A stretch of DNA of 33,396 nucleotides from Bacteroidota bacterium (GCA_016178785.1 JACOSO010000047.1:1-33396), one strand, 5' to 3'; shown: positions 15,684 through 24,001, counted from the first letter of the stretch. Numbers and translations are program-made. Notes: generated by a model not told the origin, from the sequence alone.

Positions 15684-15806
15684 ATGAAAAAATCAATCGC
15701 AATCTTAGCATTGGTGGCAGTGGTAATTTCTGCTTGCAGCCAGTATACATGCCCCACGTATTCTAAAACTCCTGCTCAAAAAGGAACGAAAGAAACCCGG
15801 ATTTAA
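15684..15806 (+). CDS. Tiny TCPTY-motif lipoprotein 2 (40 aa)
   Basis: This gene also encodes exactly 40 residues. The signal MKKSIAILALVAVVISAC ends in a good lipobox (ISAC, Cys18). The mature peptide has TCPTYSKTP, then a basic tail ending in RI. It is the paralogue of the gene at 15249: same length, same position of the TCPTY motif within one residue, and both end in Ile. Its own promoter with a perfect -7 box lies 22 bases ahead, and a terminator lies 20 bases after its stop, so it is a complete single-gene transcription unit of the sort that automatic annotation tends to miss. Confidence 0.75.
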   Translation: MKKSIAILALVAVVISACSQYTCPTYSKTPAQKGTKETRI

Positions 15807-15826
15807 AAAAATTGGAAATTAAAATG

Positions 15827-15853
15827 AAGCCTCTCCTTTGTCGGGGCTTTTTT
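15827..15853 (+). terminator. Rho-independent terminator of tiny lipoprotein 2
   Basis: A 7-base-pair stem, AAGCCTC (15827-15833) with GGGGCTT (15843-15849), one T-G pair, 9-base loop, followed by a run of six T. It lies 36 bases before the convergent fatty acid hydroxylase gene end. Confidence 0.75.
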
Positions 15854-15889
15854 GCTTAGAGCGCCCTTAAGTGGATAGTAGATTGAAAT

Positions 15890-16507
15890 CTATTTCCTTG
15901 CTATCGTGCCATAGACGTAATCCCAAAGCGGAGAGGAAACCCCAAAAATTTCAACACCATCTTTATAATGATGCATGCTGTGATTGATCCACAAAACTTT
16001 AAAGAAATTTTTTGGCGGCTGAAAAGTATGAATCATGTAGTGAATGCTTAAATAGAACGCATAGCCCACCAAAAATCCGGGCAAGAAAGAAAACACCAGG
16101 TCACCTAAGATCAATCGGAGTACAAAAAGCAAAATAGTAGCTATAGAAATGCTAATCAAAGGAGGCATAGCCAGTCTTTCTTTGTCTTTAGGATACTCGT
16201 GGTGAATTCCATGCATGGTGTATTGCACCTTCGCGCGCTTTTCTGTTCCGGTTGACATGTGAAAAATATAGCGGTGGGTCAAGTATTCGAACCAAGTAAA
16301 AGCAAACACGCCAAGAAAGAACATTCCAATAGTTGTGCCTGCCGAAAGGGAAGTATGAGTCACACTCCAATACAATAAAACAGAGGCATACAAAAGGAAA
16401 ATTACCAGAGGCACTGCAATATGCGTGCGAGTTAGTTTCTCCAAAATTGGATTCTTAAATAATCGTTTTGTGCCTTTGCTTTGAGGTTTGATTGTTGAAT
16501 AGTCCAT
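15890..16507 (-). CDS. Fatty acid hydroxylase/sterol desaturase-family membrane protein
   Basis: 205 residues from the ATG at 16507. A longer frame opens with TTG at 16540, but a perfect -7 box (16523-16530) lies inside that extension, so the ATG is preferred. The histidine boxes of the di-iron hydroxylase family are present: H78-RYIF-H83, H99-GI-H102-H103, H156-YMI-H160 and H176-SM-H179-H180. Four membrane segments are expected (about 31-48, 58-75, 118-136, 139-158). The enzyme would use a di-iron centre and O2 to hydroxylate a lipid; the 2-hydroxylation of sphingolipid or fatty acyl chains is a reasonable guess for this group, but the substrate is not shown. Confidence 0.85.
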   Translation of the reverse strand: MDYSTIKPQSKGTKRLFKNPILEKLTRTHIAVPLVIFLLYASVLLYWSVTHTSLSAGTTIGMFFLGVFAFTWFEYLTHRYIFHMSTGTEKRAKVQYTMHGIHHEYPKDKERLAMPPLISISIATILLFVLRLILGDLVFSFLPGFLVGYAFYLSIHYMIHTFQPPKNFFKVLWINHSMHHYKDGVEIFGVSSPLWDYVYGTIARK

Positions 16508-16522
16508 AGATAAAAGGCTATA

Positions 16523-16553
16523 CAAATTTACTTTGCTCAATAAGATTACGCAA
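16523..16553 (-). promoter_or_regulatory. Promoter of the fatty acid hydroxylase gene
   Basis: On the minus strand, TTG (16553-16551), a 20-base spacer and TAAATTTG (16530-16523), a perfect -7 box. The ATG at 16507 is 15 bases beyond the box, so the leader is short. The promoter lies between this gene and the end of bshA, so the hydroxylase can be made independently. Confidence 0.6.
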
Positions 16554-16574
16554 GTTGAGTTTTGTTTAAAATCG

Positions 16575-17726
16575 TTAAACAGTCTCTTTTACCGATGCTT
16601 TCTCAAGAATTTGCTGATAATAGTTCTCATACAGAGGCAAAATGTTGGTGATGTCAAATTCCTGCGCACGCTTGAGGGCACTTGCCTTAAACTGTGGCAG
16701 GTTGTTTTTGTCAAGAATGAAAAGTGATTTTCTGGTCATGTCTTCGATATCACCCACGGTACTCATGAAACCCGTCACGCCTTGCACTTGAAGTTCAGGC
16801 AAACCGCCCGCATCAGAGCTGACTACGGGCACTTCGCAGGCCATTGCTTCGAGAGCGGCAAGACCAAAGCTTTCTTTCTCAGAAGGCATCAAGAATAAAT
16901 CGGCAACGGAGAGAACTTCTTCTACGGCTTCGAGTTTCCCTAAAAAACGCACATCATGGCCGATGTTGAGATCACGCGCCAATTGTTCAGCGGCATTCCG
17001 TTCCGGCCCATCGCCAATCATCAGAAGTTTGGCAGGGATTTCTTTGTGGATGTTGTAAAAAGTATTGACCACATCAAGCACGCGCTTCACTTTTCGGAAA
17101 TTTGAGGTATGCACAATCAGCGATTCGCCATTCGGGCAGATCGCTCTCTTGAAATGATCTTTTTTCTGCTTTTTGAATTTCTCGAGGTCGATGAAATTGG
17201 GAATTACTTCGATATGATTTTGTATATCAAAGAATTCGTAAGTCTCTTTTTTAAGATCGCGCGAAACGGAAGTAACTCCATCTGATTGGTTGATACTGAA
17301 AGTAACCACCGGTTCATATGACGGATCGCGACCAACAAGAGTAATATCAGTTCCGTGTAGCGTAGTAACAACGGGAACATAAATTCCCTGACTTTTTAAT
17401 ATTTGCTTGGCCATATACGCAGCCGATGCATGTGGGATGGCATAATGCACATGGAGCAGATCAAGCTTTTCATTTTTTACTACGCTCACCATTTTGCTGG
17501 CGAGCGCCAATTCATAAGGAGGATACTCAAACAGTGGATATGAATTAAATTCCACTTCGTGATAAAATAAGTTCTCGTTTAAGAAATCAAGACGGCTCGG
17601 CTGGTTGTAGGTAATGAAATGCACCTTATGTCCTTTTTGAGCAAGGCCTTTGCCGAGTTCTGTGGCAACTACACCACTTCCACCGAACGTGGGGTAACAA
17701 ACAATTCCAATATTGATCGTTTTCAA
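16575..17726 (-). CDS. bshA: N-acetyl-alpha-D-glucosaminyl L-malate synthase BshA
   Basis: 383 residues, the usual length of BshA, a GT4 (GT-B fold) glycosyltransferase that joins UDP-GlcNAc and L-malate in the first step of bacillithiol synthesis. The family start MKTINIGIVCYPTFGGSGVVATELGKGLAQKGHKVHFITY, the segment YPLFEYPPYELALASKM, LDLLHVHYAIPHASAA, VTTLHGTDITLVGRDPSY and the C-terminal MPSEKESFGLAALEAMACEVPVV (E-x7-E motif) are all present. The enzymes for the later steps (BshB, BshC) are not in the window. The gene starts four bases after the stop of the GH3-like/serine hydrolase gene, so both probably share a transcript. Confidence 0.93.
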   Translation of the reverse strand: MKTINIGIVCYPTFGGSGVVATELGKGLAQKGHKVHFITYNQPSRLDFLNENLFYHEVEFNSYPLFEYPPYELALASKMVSVVKNEKLDLLHVHYAIPHASAAYMAKQILKSQGIYVPVVTTLHGTDITLVGRDPSYEPVVTFSINQSDGVTSVSRDLKKETYEFFDIQNHIEVIPNFIDLEKFKKQKKDHFKRAICPNGESLIVHTSNFRKVKRVLDVVNTFYNIHKEIPAKLLMIGDGPERNAAEQLARDLNIGHDVRFLGKLEAVEEVLSVADLFLMPSEKESFGLAALEAMACEVPVVSSDAGGLPELQVQGVTGFMSTVGDIEDMTRKSLFILDKNNLPQFKASALKRAQEFDITNILPLYENYYQQILEKASVKETV

Positions 17727-17730
17727 AGTT

Positions 17731-20325
17731 TCAGGGTTTTACGGTTAAACCGCTTTTCAACTCATTTGGTTTCAGTGATCCATTGTGATTTTTACAATAT
17801 TCAAAAATCGACTGGTAGACCACATCCTGAATACGTGGACGGATATTGGCACTTAATATTTTGTTATTGTACATGTTTGGGTAAACCCTGTTCGAAAGGA
17901 AAACGAAAACCAAATTAAATTCAGGATCAACCCAAATGCTTGTACCTGTAAAACCCGTGTGCCCAAAGGTCTTAGCCGATGAATACATTGAAGTGGGGCC
18001 ATTCCAATAACTCTGTGTCGGTCTGTCCCAACCGAGTCCGCGCCTGCTGGTTTCGTATTGCTTCGCAGTGAAAAAGTCAATTGTTTCAGGTTTGAAGAAA
18101 GTCACGCCACCATAGCTGCCTTTGTTGAGCCACATTTGTCCTAGCTTCGCGAGGTCATTGGCGTTGCTAAACAAACCCGCGTGGCCTGCAATTCCACCGT
18201 GCATGGCTGCACCTTGGTCATGCACATAGCCTACGAGCAAACTCTTGCGGAATAAAGTATCTTTTTCGGATGGCGCAATTTGACTCATTGGAAATTTTCG
18301 TAGAGGCAAATAACCGGTAGTGTATGCGCCTAAGGGTCTGTAAATGTTTTTTTGCAGAAAATCTTCCATGGGCATTCCAAGCATTTTTTCAGCGAGATGC
18401 TGCATGATGTAAAAGGCCATGTCGCTATAACTGTAGTCGTATATTGTACGCACGGGTCTCTCGCGCACTTTTGCTTTGATGATCCAATGCCACAGCGAAT
18501 CTTTCATCGATTTTGCAGCAAAAATATTTTCGGAAACCGGGAAAGGATATTCTTCACTTTCAGTTCGGCTATAGTATTTTTTCCATAGGGATGAATCTTT
18601 CACGGTCTCCGCCCAGAACGGCAGAAACGGCCACAAGCCTGCCTGATGTGTGAGAATATCTTTGATTGTAAAATCTTCTTTGTTCGATCCTCTCAGCTCA
18701 GGCAAATACACCGAAGCTTTTTTATTGATGTCGATCAGTCCTTTTTCCTGCATGTACATCACCGCTTGCAAGGTGGCAGAAACTTTAGTGATAGAAGCAA
18801 GATCGAAAATAGTTTCATCGGTAACCGGAGATTTCTTTTCGTAGGTGAGCGAACCGAAGGATTTTTCATAAATCACTTTCCCGTTCTTTGCTACAAGTAC
18901 ATTCACACAAGGAGTTGCACCGATGTTGATTGCTTCATTCGCGATCGATTCTATTTTATCTAACGTGCGGCTGTCCATGCCTGCAGCTTCGGGCAACTGG
19001 TAAGAGAGCCGATCGGATGGATTTGTCCGGATGCATTTTCCCGCGAATAATGAATCGGAGATTTGCATCGGCAGTTTTCCTTTCGCCCCGATACCTCCGA
19101 AAATAATTTGAGCTGTGATTTGAGAAAACCCGGCTTCGCTCGAGTATGCTGCAATGAGCGAGGGCAATTCTTCAAACGATTTTAACTGGAGGGGATTGGA
19201 GAAATCACAAATAACTAATTGATGCCCCTTCGAAAATCTTTTGATCAACTTAATAACGGGTTCCTCAGGTTGTGCAAACAAGCCGACAATAATTACATCT
19301 TTCCCGTTCAGTTTTTCTTCAAGGCCGGTAGTATCATTTGGATTTTGAATAGAGTGATGCCGGAACCACGCATACTTTGAAAGGTAATGCGTGAATTCAT
19401 TTTGACTTGATGAACCAACGCTAACGGATGCAAAAGTTTTGTCGTCTATTTTTTTGATAGGTAAGAGGGATGAATCGTTCTTAACAACGGTGACCTCTGC
19501 TTGAGCGAGTTGCTGCTTTAGAAGCAATGCCTCGGGTGAATGAAGTTTGCTTAGCAAATTATCAGTGCTGACGAATTTATTTTGAAACAAACCTGCTTCA
19601 TATTTTTGCATCAGTATTTTCTTTACGGATGAATCAATTCGCGCGGTGAGCGCCTTATCCTTCTTCATCAACTTTGAAATCGTTTTGACGGTTGCATCCG
19701 GATTGTCATAGGCTGTGATCAAAAGATTGTTTCCGACAAGAAATGCTTGCCGTTCTGCTTCTCCTTTTTTTAATTTTTTTAGAACAGTTTTCTCTATTTC
19801 TAAAAACTTTAAGTCGCCAAAAGTTTTTTGGCGTGGGTTCAAAGCTGAACGGATTCCGAGTGTTTTTACTTGCGAGGCAATTTCAGTTTCAAGATTTCTT
19901 TTCAAACTGTCATTTTCAATTGCTTTTAAGACCATCGAATCATAAAAATGCATGGTACTATCAAAAATGGCAGGCAACCCTTTCGAAAGATCTGCTCCGA
20001 TGAGCAACGGAATTTTCGTTTGCAACTGAAGGTTATTGATTATCCTGGCATATCGAACAGGGCTACTTTTAGTGACGAATAAACTTCCAATTTTGCCAGA
20101 TTTAACCAAATCACTAAGCAATTTGAGGTCATCGGTGGAAGCATTTGACGAAATTGAAGTGAGCAATAATTGACCAACTTTTTCAGCCGGAGTCAGCAAA
20201 CGAAAAACACTATCCACCCATCGGATTCTTTGGTCTACCTGCGCAATAGATTGACCAATGGTAAAGCAGAAAGCCACAACTAAGAAAAACCTTGCCATGG
20301 TCGGCAAAATAAAATTATCTTTCAT
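17731..20325 (-). CDS. GH3-remnant/serine hydrolase (beta-lactamase family) fusion protein
   Basis: 864 residues from the ATG at 20325; a frame extending to a TTG at 20337 is rejected because a perfect -7 box (20335-20342) overlaps it, and the ATG at 20298 (MARFFLVVAF) is an alternative start giving a more typical signal peptide. The N-part resembles the GH3 domain of Bacteroidota GH3/beta-lactamase fusions (LTPAEKVGQLLLTSI, KIGSLFV, IPLLIGADL, ILMQKYEAGLF), but only ~205 residues remain: the K-H-F-P-G-H-G motif and the catalytic Asp region are absent. A GH3 C-domain-like stretch follows. The serine hydrolase domain is intact: S511-I-T-K514, Y633-S-D635 and H789-T-G791. It is probably periplasmic and acts on peptidoglycan or related esters/amides. 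Confidence 0.82.
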   Translation of the reverse strand: MKDNFILPTMARFFLVVAFCFTIGQSIAQVDQRIRWVDSVFRLLTPAEKVGQLLLTSISSNASTDDLKLLSDLVKSGKIGSLFVTKSSPVRYARIINNLQLQTKIPLLIGADLSKGLPAIFDSTMHFYDSMVLKAIENDSLKRNLETEIASQVKTLGIRSALNPRQKTFGDLKFLEIEKTVLKKLKKGEAERQAFLVGNNLLITAYDNPDATVKTISKLMKKDKALTARIDSSVKKILMQKYEAGLFQNKFVSTDNLLSKLHSPEALLLKQQLAQAEVTVVKNDSSLLPIKKIDDKTFASVSVGSSSQNEFTHYLSKYAWFRHHSIQNPNDTTGLEEKLNGKDVIIVGLFAQPEEPVIKLIKRFSKGHQLVICDFSNPLQLKSFEELPSLIAAYSSEAGFSQITAQIIFGGIGAKGKLPMQISDSLFAGKCIRTNPSDRLSYQLPEAAGMDSRTLDKIESIANEAINIGATPCVNVLVAKNGKVIYEKSFGSLTYEKKSPVTDETIFDLASITKVSATLQAVMYMQEKGLIDINKKASVYLPELRGSNKEDFTIKDILTHQAGLWPFLPFWAETVKDSSLWKKYYSRTESEEYPFPVSENIFAAKSMKDSLWHWIIKAKVRERPVRTIYDYSYSDMAFYIMQHLAEKMLGMPMEDFLQKNIYRPLGAYTTGYLPLRKFPMSQIAPSEKDTLFRKSLLVGYVHDQGAAMHGGIAGHAGLFSNANDLAKLGQMWLNKGSYGGVTFFKPETIDFFTAKQYETSRRGLGWDRPTQSYWNGPTSMYSSAKTFGHTGFTGTSIWVDPEFNLVFVFLSNRVYPNMYNNKILSANIRPRIQDVVYQSIFEYCKNHNGSLKPNELKSGLTVKP

Positions 20326-20334
20326 AATTAAACT

Positions 20335-20355
20335 CAAAGTTAGAAGTTAACATTG
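20335..20355. promoter_or_regulatory. Compact divergent promoter pair between two serine hydrolase genes
   Basis: On the minus strand TAACTTTG (20342-20335) is a perfect -7 box ahead of the GH3-remnant gene. On the plus strand TAACATTG (20348-20355, 7 of 8) lies six bases before the ATG at 20362. The two boxes are five bases apart and only 36 bases separate the two ATGs. No TTG is seen at the usual distance on either side. Confidence 0.45.
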
Positions 20356-20361
20356 GTTACT

Positions 20362-21624
20362 ATGAAAAAATTTTTACAGTTGGTCACATTAAGTGTTGCG
20401 GTATTATCGTGTTCAAACCGATTGATCGAGAATGATTCACTTCTTACAGATCTTATGAAGCGCCATCCTGCCAAATTCAAAAAGATCATTCGCGATAAGG
20501 ACACGCTTGAGGTACAGATCATCTACACGCAGATCAACCGCGATTCACTCAATCGCCCTGTTTTCAAGTCTTTTTACTTTCACGTTGATTCTACGAAGTA
20601 CTTTTACCCGGCAAGCACGATCAAACTGCCAATGACTTTGCTTGCGCTCGAAAAGCTAAATCAATTGAACATCAAAGGGCTCAATAAGTTTACGCCTATG
20701 TTCAATGACAGCGTTTATGCAGGCCAACTTTCAGTAAAAAAAGATTCGACATCAGAAAATGGGTTGCCATCAATTGCGCATTATGCCAAAAAGATTTTGT
20801 TGGTGAGTGATAATGACGCATCGAATCGTTTTTATGAATTTGTTGGGCAGAAAGAAGTGAACGCCACTTTAAAAAAGAAAGGATACAACATGCGAATCCT
20901 TCATCGGTTGGAGCGGCCGTTGAAGCCTGATCAAAACAGACATACAGAGGCAGTCCGCTTCGTTCGAAACGACTCTGTTATATATAGTCAGCCGATGCTT
21001 TTCAATGAAGATTCCATTCGAGCACCTCGAAGGGTTTTCAAAGGCATGGCTTATCTCAAAGATGACAACACTCGAATCAACAAACCTTTTGAGTTCACTT
21101 ATAAGAATTTCTATCCGCTTCAGGAGCAGCAGGAAATTTTGAAAGCAGTTTTGTTTTCTGAATCAATTGATGCTAAAAGAAAATTTAATATCACGGATGC
21201 CGACAGGGAATTTATAAAGCAATACATGTCTCAATTGCCGCGTGAAACAAAATATCCGGCTTATCAAAAAGATAAGAATTATTACGATGCATATTGCAAA
21301 TTTTTAATGTTTGGAGAAAAGAAGAAACCAATCCCATCTAATATCCGCATCTATAACAAAGTTGGTGATGCCTATGGCTACCTGCTCGATAACGCGTACA
21401 TTGTAGACTTCAAAAACAATGTTGAGTTTATGCTTTCAGCGGTGATTAACACCAACACCGATGGGGTTTATAACGACAGCAAATACGAATATCACAAAAT
21501 CGGATTTCCATTTATGCGGAATTTGGGGATGACGATTTATAAGTACGAATTGAAACGCAAGAGAGCGAGAAAACCGAATTTATCCGGGTTTAAACTGAAG
21601 TACGACCAGAACAGGAAAGAGTAA
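20362..21624 (+). CDS. Class A beta-lactamase-like serine hydrolase lipoprotein
   Basis: 420 residues from the ATG at 20362; a TTG three codons upstream is less likely. The N-terminus MKKFLQLVTLSVAVLSC is a lipoprotein signal with Cys17. The catalytic S85-T-I-K88 motif sits in FYPASTIKLPMTLLALEKL, and S149-D-N151 in LLVSDNDASNRFYEF matches the class A SDN motif. KVGDAYGYLLDNAYI (near 340) fits the place of the KTG strand with Val in place of Thr. It is larger than a true class A beta-lactamase (about 265 residues) because of an insertion of ~120 residues between SDN and KVG. A cell-wall or peptide hydrolase role is more likely than resistance. It is divergent from the GH3-remnant serine hydrolase. 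Confidence 0.8.
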   Translation: MKKFLQLVTLSVAVLSCSNRLIENDSLLTDLMKRHPAKFKKIIRDKDTLEVQIIYTQINRDSLNRPVFKSFYFHVDSTKYFYPASTIKLPMTLLALEKLNQLNIKGLNKFTPMFNDSVYAGQLSVKKDSTSENGLPSIAHYAKKILLVSDNDASNRFYEFVGQKEVNATLKKKGYNMRILHRLERPLKPDQNRHTEAVRFVRNDSVIYSQPMLFNEDSIRAPRRVFKGMAYLKDDNTRINKPFEFTYKNFYPLQEQQEILKAVLFSESIDAKRKFNITDADREFIKQYMSQLPRETKYPAYQKDKNYYDAYCKFLMFGEKKKPIPSNIRIYNKVGDAYGYLLDNAYIVDFKNNVEFMLSAVINTNTDGVYNDSKYEYHKIGFPFMRNLGMTIYKYELKRKRARKPNLSGFKLKYDQNRKE

Positions 21625-21632
21625 ACGAAAGT

Positions 21633-22697
21633 CTATTTTTGAACAAAAACAGAGGTAGCGTAAGAGTGCTTGGAACCATCCGTCAGCGCAACTTCTCTTC
21701 CATTTTTCCAATACTTTGCAACTTCAATCCCTTTGCTGTTGGCTTCGGATCCTGAGATATAAAAATCTTCACCTGATATAAAAATGCCTTCGGCTTGGGC
21801 AGTTCTCAGTCCGTCTGTCAGAGCTTTTCCAACTCCATTCTTCCAGTATTTTGCAGTTCCGATCCCAAGGTCGAGGTATGTTCCGTGATCAATTGGATTT
21901 ACGAATTCTTGGCCCGTTATGTACACATCTGAGCCGATTATTGCAATATCGTTCGGATAAACTATAGTTGATCCATCTGAAAAAGAAATCGGAATTCCGT
22001 TTTTCCAGTACTTGGCTATTGCTTTGCCCGCATTGTTGAATTCCTCTCCAACTACATAAACATCACTTCCTGAGATAGCAATTCGGTAAGCATGGGCATT
22101 TTTGGAACCATCAGTTAATGCGGTTGGTGTTCCATTCTTCCAGTATTTTGCAACGCTAATATTGGCTAATGTGCGCTCTCCCCCTACCACATAAATGTCA
22201 TTCCCAATAACAATAATATCATTAGCCGTTGCATAACTGTCACTGCTAGTCAACGGTACAGCTATACCGTTTTTCCAATATTTTGCCACCTTCTTGGAGA
22301 GACTAATCCATTCTGTGCCAGCTATATATACATCACTGCCTGAAACAGCAATAGCATCGGCAGATGCATGTTGAGAGCCATCTGTTAGTGATGTTGCTAT
22401 TCCATTCTTCCAATATTTGGCAATACTATTGTTGGAAGTTCCTGTGAATTCTTCTCCTGTCACATAAACATCATTGTTGACGACCAACAAGTCACTAGGT
22501 GTGGCATCAAGTGAACCATCAGTTAGTGATGTTTCTATCCCATTTTTCCAATAAAATATGGCATTTTTTCCATTGTCGTTCAGCTTATAACCAGCTACAT
22601 ATATATTAGGAGTCGGGCTTTCAACTTCCTTTTTGCAGGATCCTAACAATGAAATCAATACAACAGACGCTAATAATTTGATTAATGACACTTTCAT
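21633..22697 (-). CDS. Lipoprotein with seven YWKNG repeats, likely a seven-bladed propeller
   Basis: 354 residues. The signal MKVSLIKLLASVVLISLLGSC has a classic lipobox (LLGSC, Cys21). The rest is built of seven repeats of about 45 residues, each with a (K/F)YWKNG turn and usually LTDGS, a small-residue stretch and an SGSDVY(V/I)AGE strand. The repeat tryptophans are at 50, 96, 141, 186, 231, 286 and 330; the sixth interval is ten residues longer (insert VNPIDHGTYLDLG). The N-terminal NIYVAGY strand and C-terminal SYATSVFVQK can close the ring as one shared blade. It is surface- or periplasm-facing with no catalytic residues in view; binding is the likely role. It has its own promoter at 22723-22753. 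Confidence 0.8.
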   Translation of the reverse strand: MKVSLIKLLASVVLISLLGSCKKEVESPTPNIYVAGYKLNDNGKNAIFYWKNGIETSLTDGSLDATPSDLLVVNNDVYVTGEEFTGTSNNSIAKYWKNGIATSLTDGSQHASADAIAVSGSDVYIAGTEWISLSKKVAKYWKNGIAVPLTSSDSYATANDIIVIGNDIYVVGGERTLANISVAKYWKNGTPTALTDGSKNAHAYRIAISGSDVYVVGEEFNNAGKAIAKYWKNGIPISFSDGSTIVYPNDIAIIGSDVYITGQEFVNPIDHGTYLDLGIGTAKYWKNGVGKALTDGLRTAQAEGIFISGEDFYISGSEANSKGIEVAKYWKNGREVALTDGSKHSYATSVFVQK

Positions 22698-22722
22698 TAT
22701 TTCTATATCTTTTTTGGGGCCG

Positions 22723-22753
22723 CAAATATGACTTTTGATTTACTTAATTCCAA
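22723..22753 (-). promoter_or_regulatory. Candidate promoter of the seven-repeat lipoprotein
   Basis: On the minus strand, TTG (22753-22751), a 20-base spacer and CATATTTG (22730-22723, 7 of 8 to TAnnTTTG), about 25 bases before the ATG at 22697. Confidence 0.45.
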
Positions 22754-22871
22754 AAGAAGACGCGGACCATGTAAGTTTTGTATGCCATTTGAACAATAAT
22801 TGGACTAAGACCTTTGGAATATTTGCATAAGCGTTCTGTTTGATCGATTTTTAACTCCTAATTTTTTTTTC

Positions 22872-23948
22872 ATGACAAAAAGCAATGCCATTATCATTAC
22901 GGCTGGTTATCTCGATACAGAACATGGCAAGACCGCTCACGGATTAATCCGAGGAACAGAGCGATTTAATATACTCGGGATCATCGATGAAAAAAATTCT
23001 GGCAAAGATGCAGGCGAAGTACTCGATGGAAAAAAAAGAAATATTCCTGTGTACGCTTCGCTCAAGGATTTTCAATCCAAGTCAAAAGAGAAAGCAAAGT
23101 ATTGCATTATCGGTGTGGCCACAAAGGGAGGAGTGTTGCCTCCTGAGTTTCAAATGATGTTGCGTGAGGCAATTGAAAGTGGTTACGGAATTGTGAACGG
23201 ACTTCATGATTATGTTTCAGATCACCAGGACTTAGTTGAGTTGGCAAATAAAAAAGGTGTTGAGATCATTGATGTTCGTAAACCGAAGAAATTTAATGAT
23301 CTCCATTTTTGGTCAGGCGACATTAAAGAAGTGCACTGCCCGAAGATTGCAGTGCTTGGCACCGACTGCGCGCTGGGCAAGCGTACAACCACACGCTTTT
23401 TAGTTCAAGCAATGCAAGCCGCAGGCTACAAGGCCGAGATGATTTATACGGGACAAACAGGCTGGATGCAGGGCGCGAAGTATGGATTTATTTTCGATAG
23501 CACGCTCAACGATTTTATTTCAGGAGAGATGGAACATGCCATTGTGCAATGCTGGGAAGAAACGAAGCCCGATATTATTTTCATCGAAGGACAATCCAGT
23601 TTGAGGAACCCGAGCGGGCCGGCAGGGGCAGAGTGGATTGTGAGCGCGGATGCAAACGCAGTTGTACTGCAACATAATCCTGCACGAAAAAAATATAAGG
23701 GCTTGGAAGATTACTACGCTAACATTGCAGATGTGAAAGATGAAATTGAGCTTATCAAAATTTACGGTGCACCAACGGTTGCCGTGACCGTCAATACTGC
23801 CAAGATGAAGGAAGCAGAAGCACGAGCGTGGGCATCAGAAAAGGAAAAAGAATTGGGCATTCCTGTAATTCTTCCGCTGGAAGACGGAGTGGAAAAACTG
23901 GTTGCCATTTTTAAAGACATGATCGATAGGTCGATTGCTCAGGTATAA
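22872..23948 (+). CDS. DUF1611 protein (DgcN-like D-glutamate N-acetyltransferase candidate)
   Basis: 358 residues. DUF1611 has an N-terminal Rossmann-like domain (AIIITAGYLDTEHGKTAHGLIRGTERFNILGIID) and a C-terminal P-loop domain with G163-T-D-C-A-L-G-K170-R-T-T. The block AEMIYTGQTGWMQGAKYGFIFDST and FIEGQSSLRNPSGPAGAEWI follow the family pattern. DUF1611 proteins encoded beside a dipeptide-epimerase homologue have been described as DgcN, which N-acetylates D-glutamate so that the partner DgcA can racemise it. Here the next gene is such an epimerase. DUF1611 is also found in other pairings, so the acetyltransferase role is inferred from context. A 174-base gap upstream separates it from the divergent lipoprotein gene. 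Confidence 0.85.
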   Translation: MTKSNAIIITAGYLDTEHGKTAHGLIRGTERFNILGIIDEKNSGKDAGEVLDGKKRNIPVYASLKDFQSKSKEKAKYCIIGVATKGGVLPPEFQMMLREAIESGYGIVNGLHDYVSDHQDLVELANKKGVEIIDVRKPKKFNDLHFWSGDIKEVHCPKIAVLGTDCALGKRTTTRFLVQAMQAAGYKAEMIYTGQTGWMQGAKYGFIFDSTLNDFISGEMEHAIVQCWEETKPDIIFIEGQSSLRNPSGPAGAEWIVSADANAVVLQHNPARKKYKGLEDYYANIADVKDEIELIKIYGAPTVAVTVNTAKMKEAEARAWASEKEKELGIPVILPLEDGVEKLVAIFKDMIDRSIAQV

Positions 23949-23956
23949 CTCTTCTG

Positions 23957-23998
23957 CTACTTTACTTCTTGATACTTACTACTTATGTCTAAAGTCTA
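23957..23998. repeat. Six-unit heptad array (family D) between DUF1611 and epimerase genes
   Basis: Consecutive 7-base units GCTACTT, TACTTCT, TGATACT, TACTACT, TATGTCT and AAAGTCT; the last five all end in CT in the same phase. It begins eight bases after the DUF1611 stop and ends three bases before the epimerase ATG. Only a single arm, no clear hairpin. Confidence 0.6.
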
Positions 23999-24001
23999 TT
24001 C

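Noticed and set aside
16508..16540. TTG-initiated extension of the fatty acid hydroxylase
   Set aside because: A perfect -7 box lies within it, so it is promoter rather than coding sequence.
20362..21624. Antibiotic-resistance beta-lactamase
   Set aside because: The SxxK and SDN motifs fit the superfamily, but length, large insertion and KVG instead of KTG point to a different serine hydrolase.
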